In this document: piece after piece, positions 1 to 9,860 of the stretch
How positions within the stretch are numbered: position 1 is the stretch's first letter
Layout: every line of letters starts with the position of its first letter
Source: Rhabditophanes sp. KR3021
Taxonomy: Eukaryota > Nematoda > Chromadorea > Rhabditida > Alloionematidae
Direction of reading: 5' to 3'
DNA: 64,000 nucleotides
NCBI GenBank assembly: GCA_963281155.1
Contig: CAUJLY010000001.1
Location: 1,860,001 to 1,924,000 of the forward strand
The notes under the pieces: generated by a model
Told to the model about the DNA's origin: nothing
The model's input: only the letters and a program-made list of their open reading frames with translations
The model's database searches: none
Translations under genes and position numbers: made by a program

Positions 1-87
1 TCTTTAAATAAAAATTTACATTTGTAGTTGCTATAAAATTAATACATAAAGGGGTAGAATACCAATTCTATTTCAAGCCATCGTAAA

Positions 88-679
88 ATGATCTTCATGC
101 TTTTGTTTCTTTTATTTGGCACGTCTCAACTTGGTGGGTCCAAGCTTCATTTGTCTATCAATGATAAAGTTATTTCTGAAGGTTGGGGGATAAGGTATCT
201 GTTCAACTACAACACATTCACAGTCTACTCCAACTTTCAAGCTAATCTGAGCAAGGGGGTCTTTGCTATCGTATTCACATTAACAAGACTGAATTATATG
301 GCAAAGGCTTCGATACCAAAAAGTACGAAGGCCACTACGATGCTCCAATCATGTTGGTGGATAAACAGCTATGCCGTTTTGATTTTAAAGGAAAAGATCT
401 CCTTAATAGTCCAGACTTCTTTGTTGAATCCAATCATTCAATTGCCGAAGTTATCAGCTACATTCCAATTACTTTCAATAACTACATTGAAATAATTCAG
501 ACTTATTTAGTATGAATAATGATTCTCTTAGCGTCACTAAGACTCAAAAATCGACGTGTGGTTCTACTATTTCTTCTACTCCTATGCCGCTCGAGTGTCC
601 AGGATATTCTTTGGATCAAAATGTGACCAGCCTTTTGCACATGGTTTATCAAACTCATAAAATCGTTCTTCAGCTATAG
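88..679 (+). pseudogene. Frameshifted gene for an unrecognised secreted protein
   Basis: An ATG at 88 opens a frame with a hydrophobic, signal-peptide-like start (MIFMLLFLLFGTSQLGGS). The frame stays open to 495, but after the G-run at 255-259 it loses protein-like character. From that point a second frame, ending with TGA at 513-515, reads like real protein (for example HINKTELYGKGF and APIMLVDKQLCRFDF). A third frame from the ATG at 512 to the TAG at 677-679 also looks coding (contains STCGSTISSTPMPLECPGYS). One extra G in the five-G run would join the first two frames. The locus is therefore either a recently broken gene or a gene with a sequencing indel. I do not recognise the family. Confidence 0.4.
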
Positions 680-735
680 TTGTTGGGATACCAAATATTT
701 CAACTCCATTACCACACTCATTTCATAGGCACATG

Positions 736-1260
736 TTAAACAATCACTATGAGATACTTATGGATATGGCGAGATAGCTGGTGGATATTTCCGTTTTTGT
801 TATCTGCGTTGCATAGATCTGAAATACACATACATAGATGTAAGTCAATTATTTCTCCAGGTATTGCATCAAGTGCACTCGGTGCATATATTGGCAAACT
901 AAAAAATGTTATGCTACTCCTAAAATGATTAGACTTACTGGTGCATCATATCCTTGATAACTGATCCAATTAATCGCCACATCATTTGAAATTAAGATAA
1001 TAATTTGGATATTTCGATTTTCCTGTAACGTAGGACTTATTAAATTCACAGTTTATACCGCTAGCAGGCACGGGCTGTAAACATACAATTGTTATTGCAC
1101 GTCCACCAATTTCGTTGATATAAGTCAAGTCATCGTACAATTGAGTTAGTCACATTAAGTTCATAACCTTTGAGGGTTTTTATTATAGAATCCATAAAAT
1201 GAGAAGTTGCACTGATAGATTTACCACTAACCAAACAAAATAAAATAAAGTAAAAGGCAT
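736..1260 (-). pseudogene. Decayed Ly6/ET-like GPI protein gene
   Basis: Read on the minus strand, the ATG at 1258-1260 starts a hydrophobic leader. Segments matching the two intact neighbours follow: HFMDSIIKTLKGYELNVTNS resembles the HFNSIQTAFALYEANIT stretch of the 2749-3315 gene. A GTAAGT intron of about 40 nt sits at the same place, and the second exon ends in the diagnostic CMCISDLCN. At least three frame changes are needed to follow these segments (near 1138, 985 and 870), so no continuous product can be made as the sequence stands. The tail after the CN motif is not clearly hydrophobic. It is best read as a relic of the tandem family. Confidence 0.6.
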
Positions 1261-1827
1261 AATTAAATAGCCATTATGCTGCAAAATGAATAGCGAAACT
1301 AATTAGCTTTTTTCTAATTTGAAGCAATATTTCTGATGATAAGTTAGATAAATTTACATACACATATTTTCATCATTCTTATTTTCTATCCAATATGTAG
1401 ATTTATCCCATTTATAAGGAAGGCTTTTTATTAAATAAAGGTTCTCATTTTTATAACGATTGGACACCCAGATTCCTACGAATCTGCAATTTCTTATCAC
1501 TTCTTTTAAGTGAAGTAGATAAAAGTATACTTCTTAATATGTGCGTGATAATTGTGTAGTATTTAAAGAAATGGGTTCTTATTATTGTTTAATTTATATA
1601 TTATTAGTGTATCAAAGTTAGTCATATCAATTTCGCTACCAAAGGACTGAAAGTGTAGGTGTCTCCATGCACATCCTATGCAATTTATGTGTTTGAAATA
1701 CCAATGATCTTCAATAATGACAGTTTAATAATTTATTTTAAATACGAATATTCTTTCAATTAATAAATGCCAGGAATAATTAAGAATTTTTATAAAATAC
1801 AAACTTTAATTTGCAATTTTAATTCGA
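1261..1827. other. Intergenic, no gene seen
   Basis: AT-rich spacer between the decayed and the first intact Ly6-like gene. I see no convincing coding segment in either strand. Confidence 0.5.
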
Positions 1828-2392
1828 TTAAATGCAAAATAGCATTGAAGACATTAATGTTAGGAAAAGTATAATGATTGCCGGAGTATTTCCGATTGAA
1901 GAATTGCATCTATCCGTTTTACAGTAACAAACATGCAAAACATCTTCCAATCCAGGAGCCAGAGGAGTTTTAACATTTAAATCATCACAAACATCTTCGA
2001 ACTATAAAAACAAATTCATACATTTTACAGTTGATTTATGAACTTACAGGTGGAGTAATAGATGGATTGAATCCCCGGATGAGTGCTCCGCATCCTCTAT
2101 AAGTAACAGAATAACCTTCGATTTTGGTATTTATTGTGACACATGGTTCTTGAAAGCCACATGACATGGTTGGGACAGGTGCTGTTTTATCAATTAAGTC
2201 AGCTTCTGTCCGAGTGGTTGATAGAATGCATATTAAATGATTAGAGTCTCTTTCAACGGGCTTTGTTATATTAGTTTCATGATTTACAAGTGTTTTAATA
2301 ATGAAATTAGGTTGATTTTTAGTATCGTTGAGTGTTTTTGTCTGGCTTAAGCAAATTGAAATTAGGAATAAGATAGAAAGTAAGCAAGACAT
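1828..2392 (-). CDS. Small GPI-anchored Ly6/ET-module-like protein
   Basis: Two exons, 2048-2392 and 1828-2001, are split by a 46-nt GTAAGT...ATAG intron, giving 172 aa. The product has a signal peptide (MSCLLSILFLISICLS), a Cys-rich body (NHLICILS, MSCGFQEPCVT, YRGCG) and the terminal CYCKTDRCN motif. It then has a hydrophobic tail (AIIILFLTLMSSMLFCI) fitting a GPI signal. The C-x-C-x4-CN ending and Cys order are those of three-finger Ly6/uPAR folds and the nematode ET module. That makes a secreted, surface-anchored protein likely, but the ligand is unknown. A TATAAAAG box at 2427-2436 lies about 40 bp before the ATG. It is a close paralogue of the next gene: intron position and second-exon length (174 nt) are identical. 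Confidence 0.75.
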
Positions 2393-2748
2393 TAAATTTT
2401 TATATAATCAAATGAACTTTTGTCTCCTTTTATAGTGTAATTTATCACCAATGTCAATGAGAAACTTCTTTTTATCTTGTAAGTTGTTGTTGTGATTTTC
2501 ATTTTACATTTAGATTAGTGATAAAGCTTCATTTGTTAGGAAGATTTGACTTCAAATCATTGTTTATTTTTATCAGAAAGAAAGTTAATGGGTGGTAAAA
2601 ATATTAATCCTCGGAGTTTAATAAGTGGAAGTTCATCAATTTACTTTTGCATCAAAAATATTGAAATACAAGCAGTTCTTTTAAGATAAACTCTATTGAT
2701 CAAAAAAGTAATTTATTAAGAATTTTAAATTAAAAAAATAATTCAACT
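2393..2748. promoter_or_regulatory. Spacer with TATA box of the 1828-2392 gene
   Basis: Contains the minus-strand box CTATAAAAGG at 2427-2436, about 40 bp before the ATG at 2392. The rest is AT-rich spacer with the 3' end of the next paralogue. Confidence 0.5.
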
Positions 2749-3315
2749 TTATTGAGTATGGAATAATAGAGAAGAAATTAAAGCTAGCAAAACCATGATT
2801 GTAGATGGAGTATTTACAAATGAAGAATTACATTTGTCGGTTATACAGGTACAAATTTCCGTGTTGGCGAATGCGTTAGTTCCTAGAATAGGAGATTGGT
2901 TGTGATGACATTCTTTTTTGAACTAAAAAATTACTACATATTAATTTTTAAGCAAATTTAAACTTACTGAAAGTTGGATAGTTGGATCTATTATAACCAT
3001 CATTTTTGCACATCCCTGAATAATCAATTTAGAGTCACCGTAACTATAAGTTCCTGTAGCACAAGGCTCATTCTTATCACAGGGAATATCTTTTTGAGGT
3101 ATAGGAGTAACCGCCATTGTATTGCCCCCCTCTTTATAAACGTGGCTAATACAAATTAAATTGACATCGGCATTTATAATCGGTGCGGTAATATTGGCTT
3201 CATAAAGGGCAAAAGCAGTTTGAATAGAATTAAAATGATCTTCAATTTGAGAAACAGATATACTATTAGACAGACAAATTAAAGAAAGCAATAATGAAAC
3301 AACTAAATATGTCAT
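2749..3315 (-). CDS. Small GPI-anchored Ly6/ET-module-like protein, paralogue
   Basis: Exons 2968-3315 and 2749-2922, joined across a 45-nt intron, encode 173 aa. Signal peptide MTYLVVSLLLSLICLSNS is followed by NLICIS, IPCDKNEPCATGTYSYGDS and IQGCAK. The second exon carries KKECHH, EICTCITDKCNSS and a hydrophobic tail (STIMVLLALISSLLF) typical of GPI attachment. The Cys pattern and the C-x-C-x4-CN end match the neighbouring gene and the three-finger/ET superfamily. The two intact copies are clearly diverged in sequence, so the duplication is not recent. No TATA box is evident at the usual distance. The function is unknown; a role in the secretome or cuticle surface is inference only. Confidence 0.75.
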
Positions 3316-3630
3316 TTTATTTGAGTGCGAAAATGGGTTACAATGACTTTCCTTATTCTTTAATACTAAATTCTTATCTTTGATTTAACTAAATAAAAAT
3401 GTCGACTATCATTTTTTATGTCACTACACCCTTTTATTGCATATAATTAAAACCGTCATTTTTATCATCATTATACATTCGTATAGTAAAGATTAGTTTT
3501 GAATATTTCATTAATATTTAATTCTTTTTTTTTAAAATAATGAAATAAGTGTGTGCTATGGTGAATAATAATTTATTTATCAAAGAATCTAATAAATTGA
3601 AACAAAGATTGAAGAAACAATTGAGCTAAT
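3316..3630. other. Intergenic, nothing seen
   Basis: AT-rich spacer upstream of the 2749-3315 gene. No coding or RNA feature recognised. Confidence 0.4.
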
Positions 3631-4012
3631 TCAATCAAAAATAGAAAGATATGTTGTGGGAGCTGCCTTGGTTGTTGTAATAATTGAAGCAGTAATTACC
3701 ACAGGGCAGGTGTCTTATATACGTCATCTTTTTTAAAATACATTACACCGATCAGTGATACATGAACAAATTTCAGTATTTAATTAATAATTAATTACTT
3801 CTGACTTACCGGAATGGCTATATCTTTGCCAAAATCAGTAAGCATGCTTGCAAAACTATCAAAAGTAGCTTTATAATTTTGAAACGAACCAGCAACAGTT
3901 GCGCAAGAATCATTCGTTTTACTAACATAATCCTTTGGAGGCAATGGAGTTGTTTGATGAATTGCAAGACCCTTATTAATTGTTTGATTCCTTTTGAATC
4001 CATATTAATCAT
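3631..4012 (-). pseudogene. Decayed Ly6/ET-like gene, third family type
   Basis: A minus-strand segment near 3832-3970 reads HQTTPLPPKDYVSKTNDS then CATVAGSF. This aligns with the TPIPQKDIPCDKNEPCAT region of the 2749-3315 gene but has lost the first cysteine of the pair. A GTAAGT donor follows at the family position. Downstream, NTEICSCITDRCN is almost identical to the NTEICTCITDKCN of the intact copy but is followed at once by a stop, while a hydrophobic-tail-like stretch lies in another frame. The start of the second exon is missing. Frame breaks and loss of key cysteines argue for a pseudogene. Confidence 0.6.
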
Positions 4013-4387
4013 TTTTTATTTTTATAGAATGAATCAACTACCATATTTACTCATGACCGATCTTTTCCCAAATCATATTCTAGTATCAAAAATTGTCTAA
4101 TTTCTTTTAGTAAAAAATGATGTCAAGTCACTATGTTCGACCTTAGAAAGTAACATATTTTGGTCCCATCTTAAATATTTGCCAAGAAATCGGATCGCTG
4201 CTTTCTAACTACGTAAAAATAGGAAATTGAAAGTCCATTAAAAATTTTAATTTGGTCAGCCATAATAGGACTCATGCCAATTATATTCCGATGTCCTGGC
4301 AAAATATTAGGTAATAACCAAGGCCGTTAAAATGATTTATATTCCCATGATCTAAATTAACATTTAGTCGAATGGAAGCTACTTAAA

Positions 4388-4755
4388 TTATGTAGTTCGT
4401 GATTGGCAGTTTCTAATAGGTGGACAAGCCCATCTCTGATTAGAAGGATTATCATTGGACGAAGATGAGACAACTGCATAAGATTCTTTTAATTGCCGTA
4501 TCGGGATTGCGTAAGATTTTAGCGAATTACATAACTGCATGTTACTAGGCCAGCCATTATTAATGAGTTTGTTAGATCTCATATCCCTTTTGTTGGCAAC
4601 CAACACTAATAATATCGAAATAAGATTACAAAAAGGGGAGATTACTTACGATTATTAGATGAATGATCTGCCAAATTTGAACTGTCCATATTATGATTAA
4701 TCGTGCAATTATAAAGCATTTTTTGAGAATCAATTACGATGCAAAGATTAGACAT
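4388..4755 (-). pseudogene. Possible fourth relic of the Ly6-like family
   Basis: A minus-strand frame begins MSNLCIVIDSQKMLYNCT at 4755, recalling the NLICIS region of the neighbours. A 45-nt GTAAGT...TTAG intron with compatible phase then joins it to an open frame ending at 4388 (contains SNMQLCNSLKSYAIP and RWACPPIRNC). No signal peptide can be joined upstream without stops: the frames at 4756-4890 are interrupted. The resemblance to the family is weak, so this may also be an unrelated small gene with a missing first exon. Confidence 0.3.
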
Positions 4756-6196
4756 TTTTACACTGCCCTAAAATTATAAGTATTTGTCATTGCAAACTGA
4801 ATAAAGGAAAAAATAATAAATAGGTAGGTTAGATAATGAGCTGATATAATACTTACTATTTTTGATCTTGGTCCATTTTTACTAGTTTATAGATTATGCA
4901 AATAACAATTAATCCATTATCCTAGTTGAAATCACCATTTTTTACGGACAGGAGAATACTGAAATTAACTGAATATGAGTTTGTGTGTACGTTTCATTGT
5001 AATTTGTCAAAGCTAGTTGTAAGCACTACTTATCATTAATACATTGAATGACTTAAATATGAAGTTGTGGTTCAGCATTTTGAGTCATTTGACTATAAAA
5101 AAGGTTAGTAACTTTTGAGATTAAAGCAATCTCATTTGTTAAATTTTGGAATGAAAGTTGAGAAACTTTCTAATAAAAGCACATTTTCACTTTTTACAAT
5201 AATGAGATTTAAACCATAATAAAAGTTGTTCATTGCTTGACCAATGCGGAAACTATTTGTTATTCTTCAGATTCGTTTCATATTACAAGTTTTAGGCATA
5301 CAAATAAACGCTAATCAAAACAACGAATCTATTAAACTATGACACACTTTTATTTGAAACCATTTCCAGCTTCAGTCCAAAATTTAAGTCACAAATGTAT
5401 TTATTACATTCGAAGCTTGTACTAACCTTTTTTACACTTAAAGTGCTTGCCGATAAAACAAATTGACAGCTATTTATATAGTCATCAAAATATCTTAAAG
5501 CAGTGCTTAAAACATTGGGTCAACTGTTGCTTTAAACGCATCGTGCGTACATATTTTACCACATAACCTGTAAACCAATTGTGTGAAATGCAGTTCATTC
5601 TTTGAATTTATTATTAATTATCATTTTAATGCTTTATCTCAATTTATCCATAAAAATTAATTTTTGGGGGAATAAATAGGCGGTGAAGAGAAGTTTAAGG
5701 ACTAAAAATGAGTATTAGAATAATCTGTGACTAAACTTACCACTGTTGCTTGTATTAATCCTTCTTCTTTGCAGCAATATTAAAAACTCGAAGAACTATG
5801 TATAGCTTTCCCTGGTATAATCGAATAGTAGTTGATAGATGTGATTGTATTAAAAGAAGTTAAGAGACTTGGTAAACGTAGACATTAAATTGGATAATTG
5901 AAAAGACAATTGGTATTTACAACATTTTCTTATTCAGACCATTAATGTCAATGTAACAGTTATTAAAAAGATATTTAAGTTAATAAATAATTTGATTCCC
6001 TTTCAACGATATTATTTATGTAATATAATTATTGAAAAATTGTATTATTTTAATAGTATGCATATTACAAGCTCGACACAGGCAAATAGATGTAAAAATT
6101 TTATTAAAGCAAGTTATTAATTAAATTATACAATCAAGACAAATTAAATGTTAAAAATGATAACAACACAACAACCTTTGGGAGCTTATTATCTTC
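4756..6196. other. Mostly empty spacer with one possible relic at 5244-5465
   Basis: About 1.4 kb of AT-rich DNA. On the plus strand an ATG at 5244 begins a leader-like peptide (MRKLFVILQIRFILQVLGIQ). It stops after 32 codons, and a second frame continues protein-like to a TGA at 5463-5465 (contains LLFETISSFSPKFKSQMY). This could be a broken secreted-protein gene. Nothing else is seen. Confidence 0.25.
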
Positions 6197-6607
6197 CTAG
6201 ACTTTTTCTCCGCGAAGTCTTCTTGCAAGTTGAAGATCCTGAGGCATGATGGTGACTCGTTTTGCATGTATGGCACAAAGGTTGGTGTCTTCGAATAAGC
6301 CAACGAGGTAGGCTTCAGAGGCTTGTTGAAGAGCCATAACTGCAGTTGCTTGAAAGCGAAGGTCTGTTTTGAAGGTTTGGGCAATCTCACGAATTAATCT
6401 TTGGAAAGGAGCTTTTTTGATGAGGAGCTCGGTGGATTTCTGATATTTCTTAACTTCTCTCAAGGCAACGGTTCCTGGAAGAAAGCGACGTTTTTTATAA
6501 ATTCCTCCAGCAGCTGGGGCAGATTTCCATGCTTTGATGGAGAAATTTGCGTTTCTTGTTACAAATGTTCCGACTGATTTTCGCGCGGTTTGTTTAATGC
6601 GAACCAT
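6197..6607 (-). CDS. Divergent histone H3 variant
   Basis: 136 codons, exactly the length of H3 including Met. The ATG at 6607 was chosen because it gives [10 protein letters not shown]; an upstream in-frame ATG at 6631 would add eight non-histone residues. The histone fold is well kept ([40 protein letters not shown]). The core is of the canonical H3 type (KAPFQ, AVMALQ). The tail is rewritten: K4, K9, S10, K27 and S28 remain, whereas K14, K18, K23, R26 and K36 are replaced by F, N, I, W and Y. It is not a CENP-A, as no loop-1 insertion is visible. A TATA-like TTTATAAG lies about 60 bp before the ATG. The locus is head-to-head with an H4 relic, so it derives from an H3-H4 pair. It may be a specialised (for example germline) variant or a decaying copy whose frame is still open. 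Confidence 0.8.
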   Translation of the reverse strand: MVRIKQTARKSVGTFVTRNANFSIKAWKSAPAAGGIYKKRRFLPGTVALREVKKYQKSTELLIKKAPFQRLIREIAQTFKTDLRFQATAVMALQQASEAYLVGLFEDTNLCAIHAKRVTIMPQDLQLARRLRGEKV

Positions 6608-6936
6608 TATTAAAGAAAAACTTTTAGACAAAATATTTTATGATGAAATGATTAGATGCGACTTCTTATAAACCAGTTCTTGCCGGTGATATTGATTTAG
6701 TAGGAGGGACATTTATTTCGAAATATCAACGGAGGGGTGACTGACCAAAAAATGAGTAATTGTACATGGTGACTGGCGCTAAATAAAATAAAATTACATC
6801 GTCTCGAAAATTAGGATGACATAACTTGTTAGGTACACGCCTTCAGTGCATAGTAAATGTATATAAGAGCAATAATTTGAAAAACTCTTCATTCCCTTAA
6901 TTTCAAGGTTTAGCTTAGTAAGTCTAAGAATTCGTT
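6608..6936. promoter_or_regulatory. Bidirectional histone-type promoter
   Basis: Spacer between the H3 variant and the H4 relic. A minus-strand TTTATAAG occurs at 6665-6672 (58-65 bp before the H3 ATG) and a plus-strand TATATAAG at 6860-6867 (70-77 bp before the H4 ATG). These are similar to the box-to-ATG distances in the intact histone cluster at 27.5-29.7 kb. Confidence 0.55.
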
Positions 6937-7041
6937 ATGTCTGGAAAAGAACTTGGAAAAGGTGGTGCCAAGAGACACAAAAAAGTACTCCACGACAGCA
7001 TCCAAGGTATCCCCAAGCCTGCCATCACACTTTTTACCTAA
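6937..7041 (+). pseudogene. Truncated histone H4 relic
   Basis: The ATG at 6937 opens a 34-residue frame, [20 protein letters not shown] and onward, ending IPKPAI then a foreign tail and a TAA at 7039-7041. It matches the first 30 or so residues of H4 with several substitutions and a small internal deletion after the start. The histone fold is entirely missing. The TATA box and divergent arrangement with the H3 variant are still present. It is a pseudogene of H4, or at most a gene for a tail-only peptide. Confidence 0.75.
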
Positions 7042-7396
7042 CTTAAATCATCCTCATTTGTAAAACAATTGAATTGAATTCAAATCAAGGGAATAAATTG
7101 TGCTTGTAGTTAGATGGCAAAAATATTCCCCAATAATAATACACACATATACATCATGCATTTTTATTACTTAGCCATCACAACTTTTTTGCACATATTC
7201 CCACTCATCACATCAAATTTCTTATGGCTTAAACAATATTTACTAACAAATTTAAGAGTTCTTGAAATACTTGTAGAAAGATAGAGTTTTATCGAAGTTC
7301 ATTGAACATTTATTGATAATAATTCGATAAGACCAATTGCATCATTTGAAATTAGTATAAAAGATTTGGATTAAAATAATTAAATAATTACATAAA
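7042..7396. promoter_or_regulatory. Spacer with TATA box of the first saposin gene
   Basis: TATAAAAG at 7356-7363 lies 34-41 bp before the ATG at 7397. No other feature seen. Confidence 0.5.
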
Positions 7397-7753
7397 ATGT
7401 CTTCTAAATTATTTGTATGTGTTTTAATTGTTTTCTTGGCCAATGTTTACCTAACCACTGCGGCCCAATCAGAAATATGTCACATGTGTAACTATATCAT
7501 AGGAATTGCTGAACAACATTTTAAACAAAATAAACCTGAAGGAGATTTGTTAAAAATTCTAACTCAAGGTTGTTATTATTTAGGAGCCACCGTTAGTAAT
7601 GGAATACAAGGGCCTTGTCTCAGCTTGGTATATGCTAATATTGATACTTTGTACGGTGATTTTCAAAGTGGAATGAATGCTTGGACATTGTGTATTCAAC
7701 AGAAGTTGTGTACTGCTGCAGATAATTCTACTCTTTTGGCTTCATTAGTGTAA
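7397..7753 (+). CDS. Secreted single-domain saposin-like protein (caenopore type)
   Basis: 118 aa. A signal peptide (MSSKLFVCVLIVFLANVYLTTA) is followed by one saposin-B domain with six cysteines in the usual order: CHMC near residue 30, one Cys in GCYYLG, one in GPCLSLVYANID, and the pair in LCIQQKLC. Nematode proteins of this kind (SPP/caenopores) are pore-forming antimicrobial or digestive proteins secreted into the gut lumen, so this role is likely but not proven here. No intron is seen. A TATA box lies 34-41 bp upstream. It is tandem with a relic and a two-domain paralogue. Confidence 0.85.
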   Translation: MSSKLFVCVLIVFLANVYLTTAAQSEICHMCNYIIGIAEQHFKQNKPEGDLLKILTQGCYYLGATVSNGIQGPCLSLVYANIDTLYGDFQSGMNAWTLCIQQKLCTAADNSTLLASLV

Positions 7754-7860
7754 TTCCATGTTTGAATGATTATAAAAGAAACGTAATTAAACATTATAAT
7801 TACTCTTTATTAAAGTTAAAATTCCTTTATTTCAATGGTTTATTTAGTATAACTTAAGAA

Positions 7861-8010
7861 TGCTACTCATTAAGTAACACTATCGGAGCATGCTTTCAAC
7901 TAGTTCGCGATAACATTGATTTTCAAAATGGCTTAAATAGACATTCGTATTCGAGAAAACCTTTGCACTGTAGCTGATAATAATTCCATGCTTGTTAACA
8001 ACTTTTTATT
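7861..8010 (+). pseudogene. Saposin-domain relic
   Basis: Between the two intact saposin genes the plus strand reads CYSLSNTIGACFQLVRDNID, matching the second half of the saposin domain at 7397-7753 (CYYLGATVSNGIQGPCLSLV). After a small deletion and a frameshift, ENLCTVADNNSML matches QKLCTAADNSTLL. The first half and any start codon are absent. It is an unambiguous fragment of a third saposin gene. Confidence 0.75.
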
Positions 8011-8148
8011 ATTTTACTTTTTTTTACTGATAATGAATGGGAAATTAGATCATGGAAACTTTTAGCTGAATAAGTACAATTTAGAGAGGATAATCTTACC
8101 AATAAATGTATATAAAGAACCTAGTCACAAAAAGAATCAGATCAAAAA

Positions 8149-8781
8149 ATGAAGGTTCTTTCATTTTTAATTTTAATTTCTTCTTCTGTCTCTATTCACG
8201 CATCTCCTAAATGCGACTTGTGTACTTATATAATTGGAATTGCTGAAAAACATTTTATTGCTAAGGATTCAGAAGCGAGTCTTCTTACTTTTTTGACGCA
8301 AGGATGTGTTCATGTAATGAATCAAAATCCTGGAGCTGGCCATTTTTGTATGCAATTTGTTCACGAAAATATTGATACTATTTATGGAGACTTTGAGTCA
8401 GGAAAGACCACTTGTGATGTATGTGATGCTACAGGTATGTGTATTCCTCCTGACATGTGCGCTTCTCCAACAAATTCAAAGAAAGAGGATCTTCCTAAAG
8501 CATTAGAAACTTCTGGAATTTGCAATATGTGTCACTTTATTATTGCGACTGGGGAAAAAGCTTTCAAAAACGGAGAACCAGAATCTACACTTTTAACTAA
8601 CCTAACGCGTGAATGTTATGCCTTCATGTCTACTGGCAGCCAGGAACCTACATACATTTGCTTAAATCTAGTAAACAAATACATCGACACTTTATATGCA
8701 GATTTCACAAAAGGAGTAACAACTTGCAGTCTATGTAATAGCGGTGATTATTGTACAGCAAAGGACAACTGCCAAAATTAA
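8149..8781 (+). CDS. Secreted two-domain saposin-like protein
   Basis: 210 aa, with signal peptide MKVLSFLILISSSVSIHA. Two saposin-B domains span roughly residues 22-100 and 124-208, joined by a linker rich in Ser, Lys and Pro. Each domain begins with a CxxC pair (CDLC, CNMC), has central Cys in GCVHVM/ECYAFM and FCMQFV/ICLNLV, and ends with clustered Cys (CDVCDATGMC, CSLCNSGDYC). There are therefore extra cysteines compared with the six-Cys plan. Tandem saposin domains are common in nematode SPP proteins, which are expected to interact with membranes. TATAAAG at 8111-8117 lies 32-38 bp before the ATG. It is a neighbour and paralogue of 7397-7753. Confidence 0.85.
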   Translation: MKVLSFLILISSSVSIHASPKCDLCTYIIGIAEKHFIAKDSEASLLTFLTQGCVHVMNQNPGAGHFCMQFVHENIDTIYGDFESGKTTCDVCDATGMCIPPDMCASPTNSKKEDLPKALETSGICNMCHFIIATGEKAFKNGEPESTLLTNLTRECYAFMSTGSQEPTYICLNLVNKYIDTLYADFTKGVTTCSLCNSGDYCTAKDNCQN

Positions 8782-9024
8782 AATTTAATTCACATACTTT
8801 ACCTTATTTATTTATTAAGTCTGACAAATTATTACTACGAAACTTCTTTTTCCAAAGAACTAAAAATATGTTGTACCCTTTGGCTTTTTTTCTTTTTTAA
8901 TAAAGACCTTTCATCCATTAACTGTGTAAATTTACTGTTCCACTTAAAGAATTACAACAAACAATCAAAAAACATTTATTAAAACACAATTAAAACAACA
9001 ATAACAACAAAACAACATAAATCT

Positions 9025-9676
9025 TTATTTCTTAGCACTTTGCTTTTCAATCTTCTTGAGCAAAACTTCAATCTGTGATCCAAGATTAGGTTGACCTTTT
9101 TTAGTTCTCTTGGCTAGTGCATTAGTCATGGCATTTTTAGACTTCTTATACTCATCTAACTTTGCCTTCCTTTCTTCGCGCTCTTTGTTCTTCTTCTGAA
9201 CATCAGCGATCTGTTGTCTCTTTAGGCGCTTGTAAGTCTCTTGTGCTGCCTTGAATTCATCTACTGCAGCTTTTCTGTAAAATATGGATTAATGACGAAT
9301 GTTTAATGAGTACTTACACTTTGATTTTTTTTTGATCAGCAAACTTATTCTTGAAGTAGTCGTTTTTCTTCTTTTCCTTTAACTCTTTCGTTTCTTTTGG
9401 CACTTCTGATTGAGCTGATGGAATACTTTCGACCTTCTCTATATTCTTCCCAATGATTGTTTCAGCTGTGAGCGCACTACCGCCAACTTTACTTTTGACC
9501 TTCTTCTTAATCAGTTTCTTCGTAGCAGTTTCCATTCCTTCTTCTTTCTTATTAACTTTGCTTCCAACCTTCTTTTTGATTACTTTCTTCGCCGCAACTT
9601 TGCTTTCAACCTTCCTTTTGATTACTTTCTTTGCCGGAACTTTGCTTCCTTCTACTTTCTTGACAGCTTTAGCCAT
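9025..9676 (-). CDS. FYV7/CCDC59-like rRNA-processing protein
   Basis: Two exons, 9318-9676 and 9025-9274, with a 43-nt intron in phase 2 give 202 aa. The first half is a Lys/Val-rich repeat region (KKVIKRKVESKVAAKKVIKK and similar), probably nucleolar and disordered. The second half is a charged helix ending NALAKRTKKGQPNLGSQIEV then LLKKIEK. This matches the C-terminal signature of the FYV7/TAP26 family that works in small-subunit pre-rRNA processing. The start at MAKAVKK (9676) is chosen because a splice-acceptor-like TTTGTTTAG lies 8 bases before it, as in trans-spliced mRNAs. The family call rests on the C-terminal motif only. Confidence 0.65.
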
Positions 9677-9860
9677 TTTCAACCTAAACAAAGAACATAA
9701 ATAAATTTAAAAATACACAAGAAATGCCTAAAAAGACAAGCTATTTAAATGCTTCTAATTACAAAAACGAAAACGAACTGCACTCGCAATAAATTTATTA
9801 AAAAGACATCTATTAAACCACGAAGTATGTAAGATATTTTGGGACTTCACCACTAAAACT

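Noticed and set aside
6197..6607. H3 variant as a centromeric CENP-A
   Set aside because: Loop 1 is not lengthened and the alpha-2 region is canonical; the tail differs but the fold is standard H3.
9453..9704. Hydrophobic plus-strand frame resembling a membrane protein
   Set aside because: It is the antisense of the Lys/Val repeat of the FYV7-like gene, which turns Lys codons into Phe/Leu.
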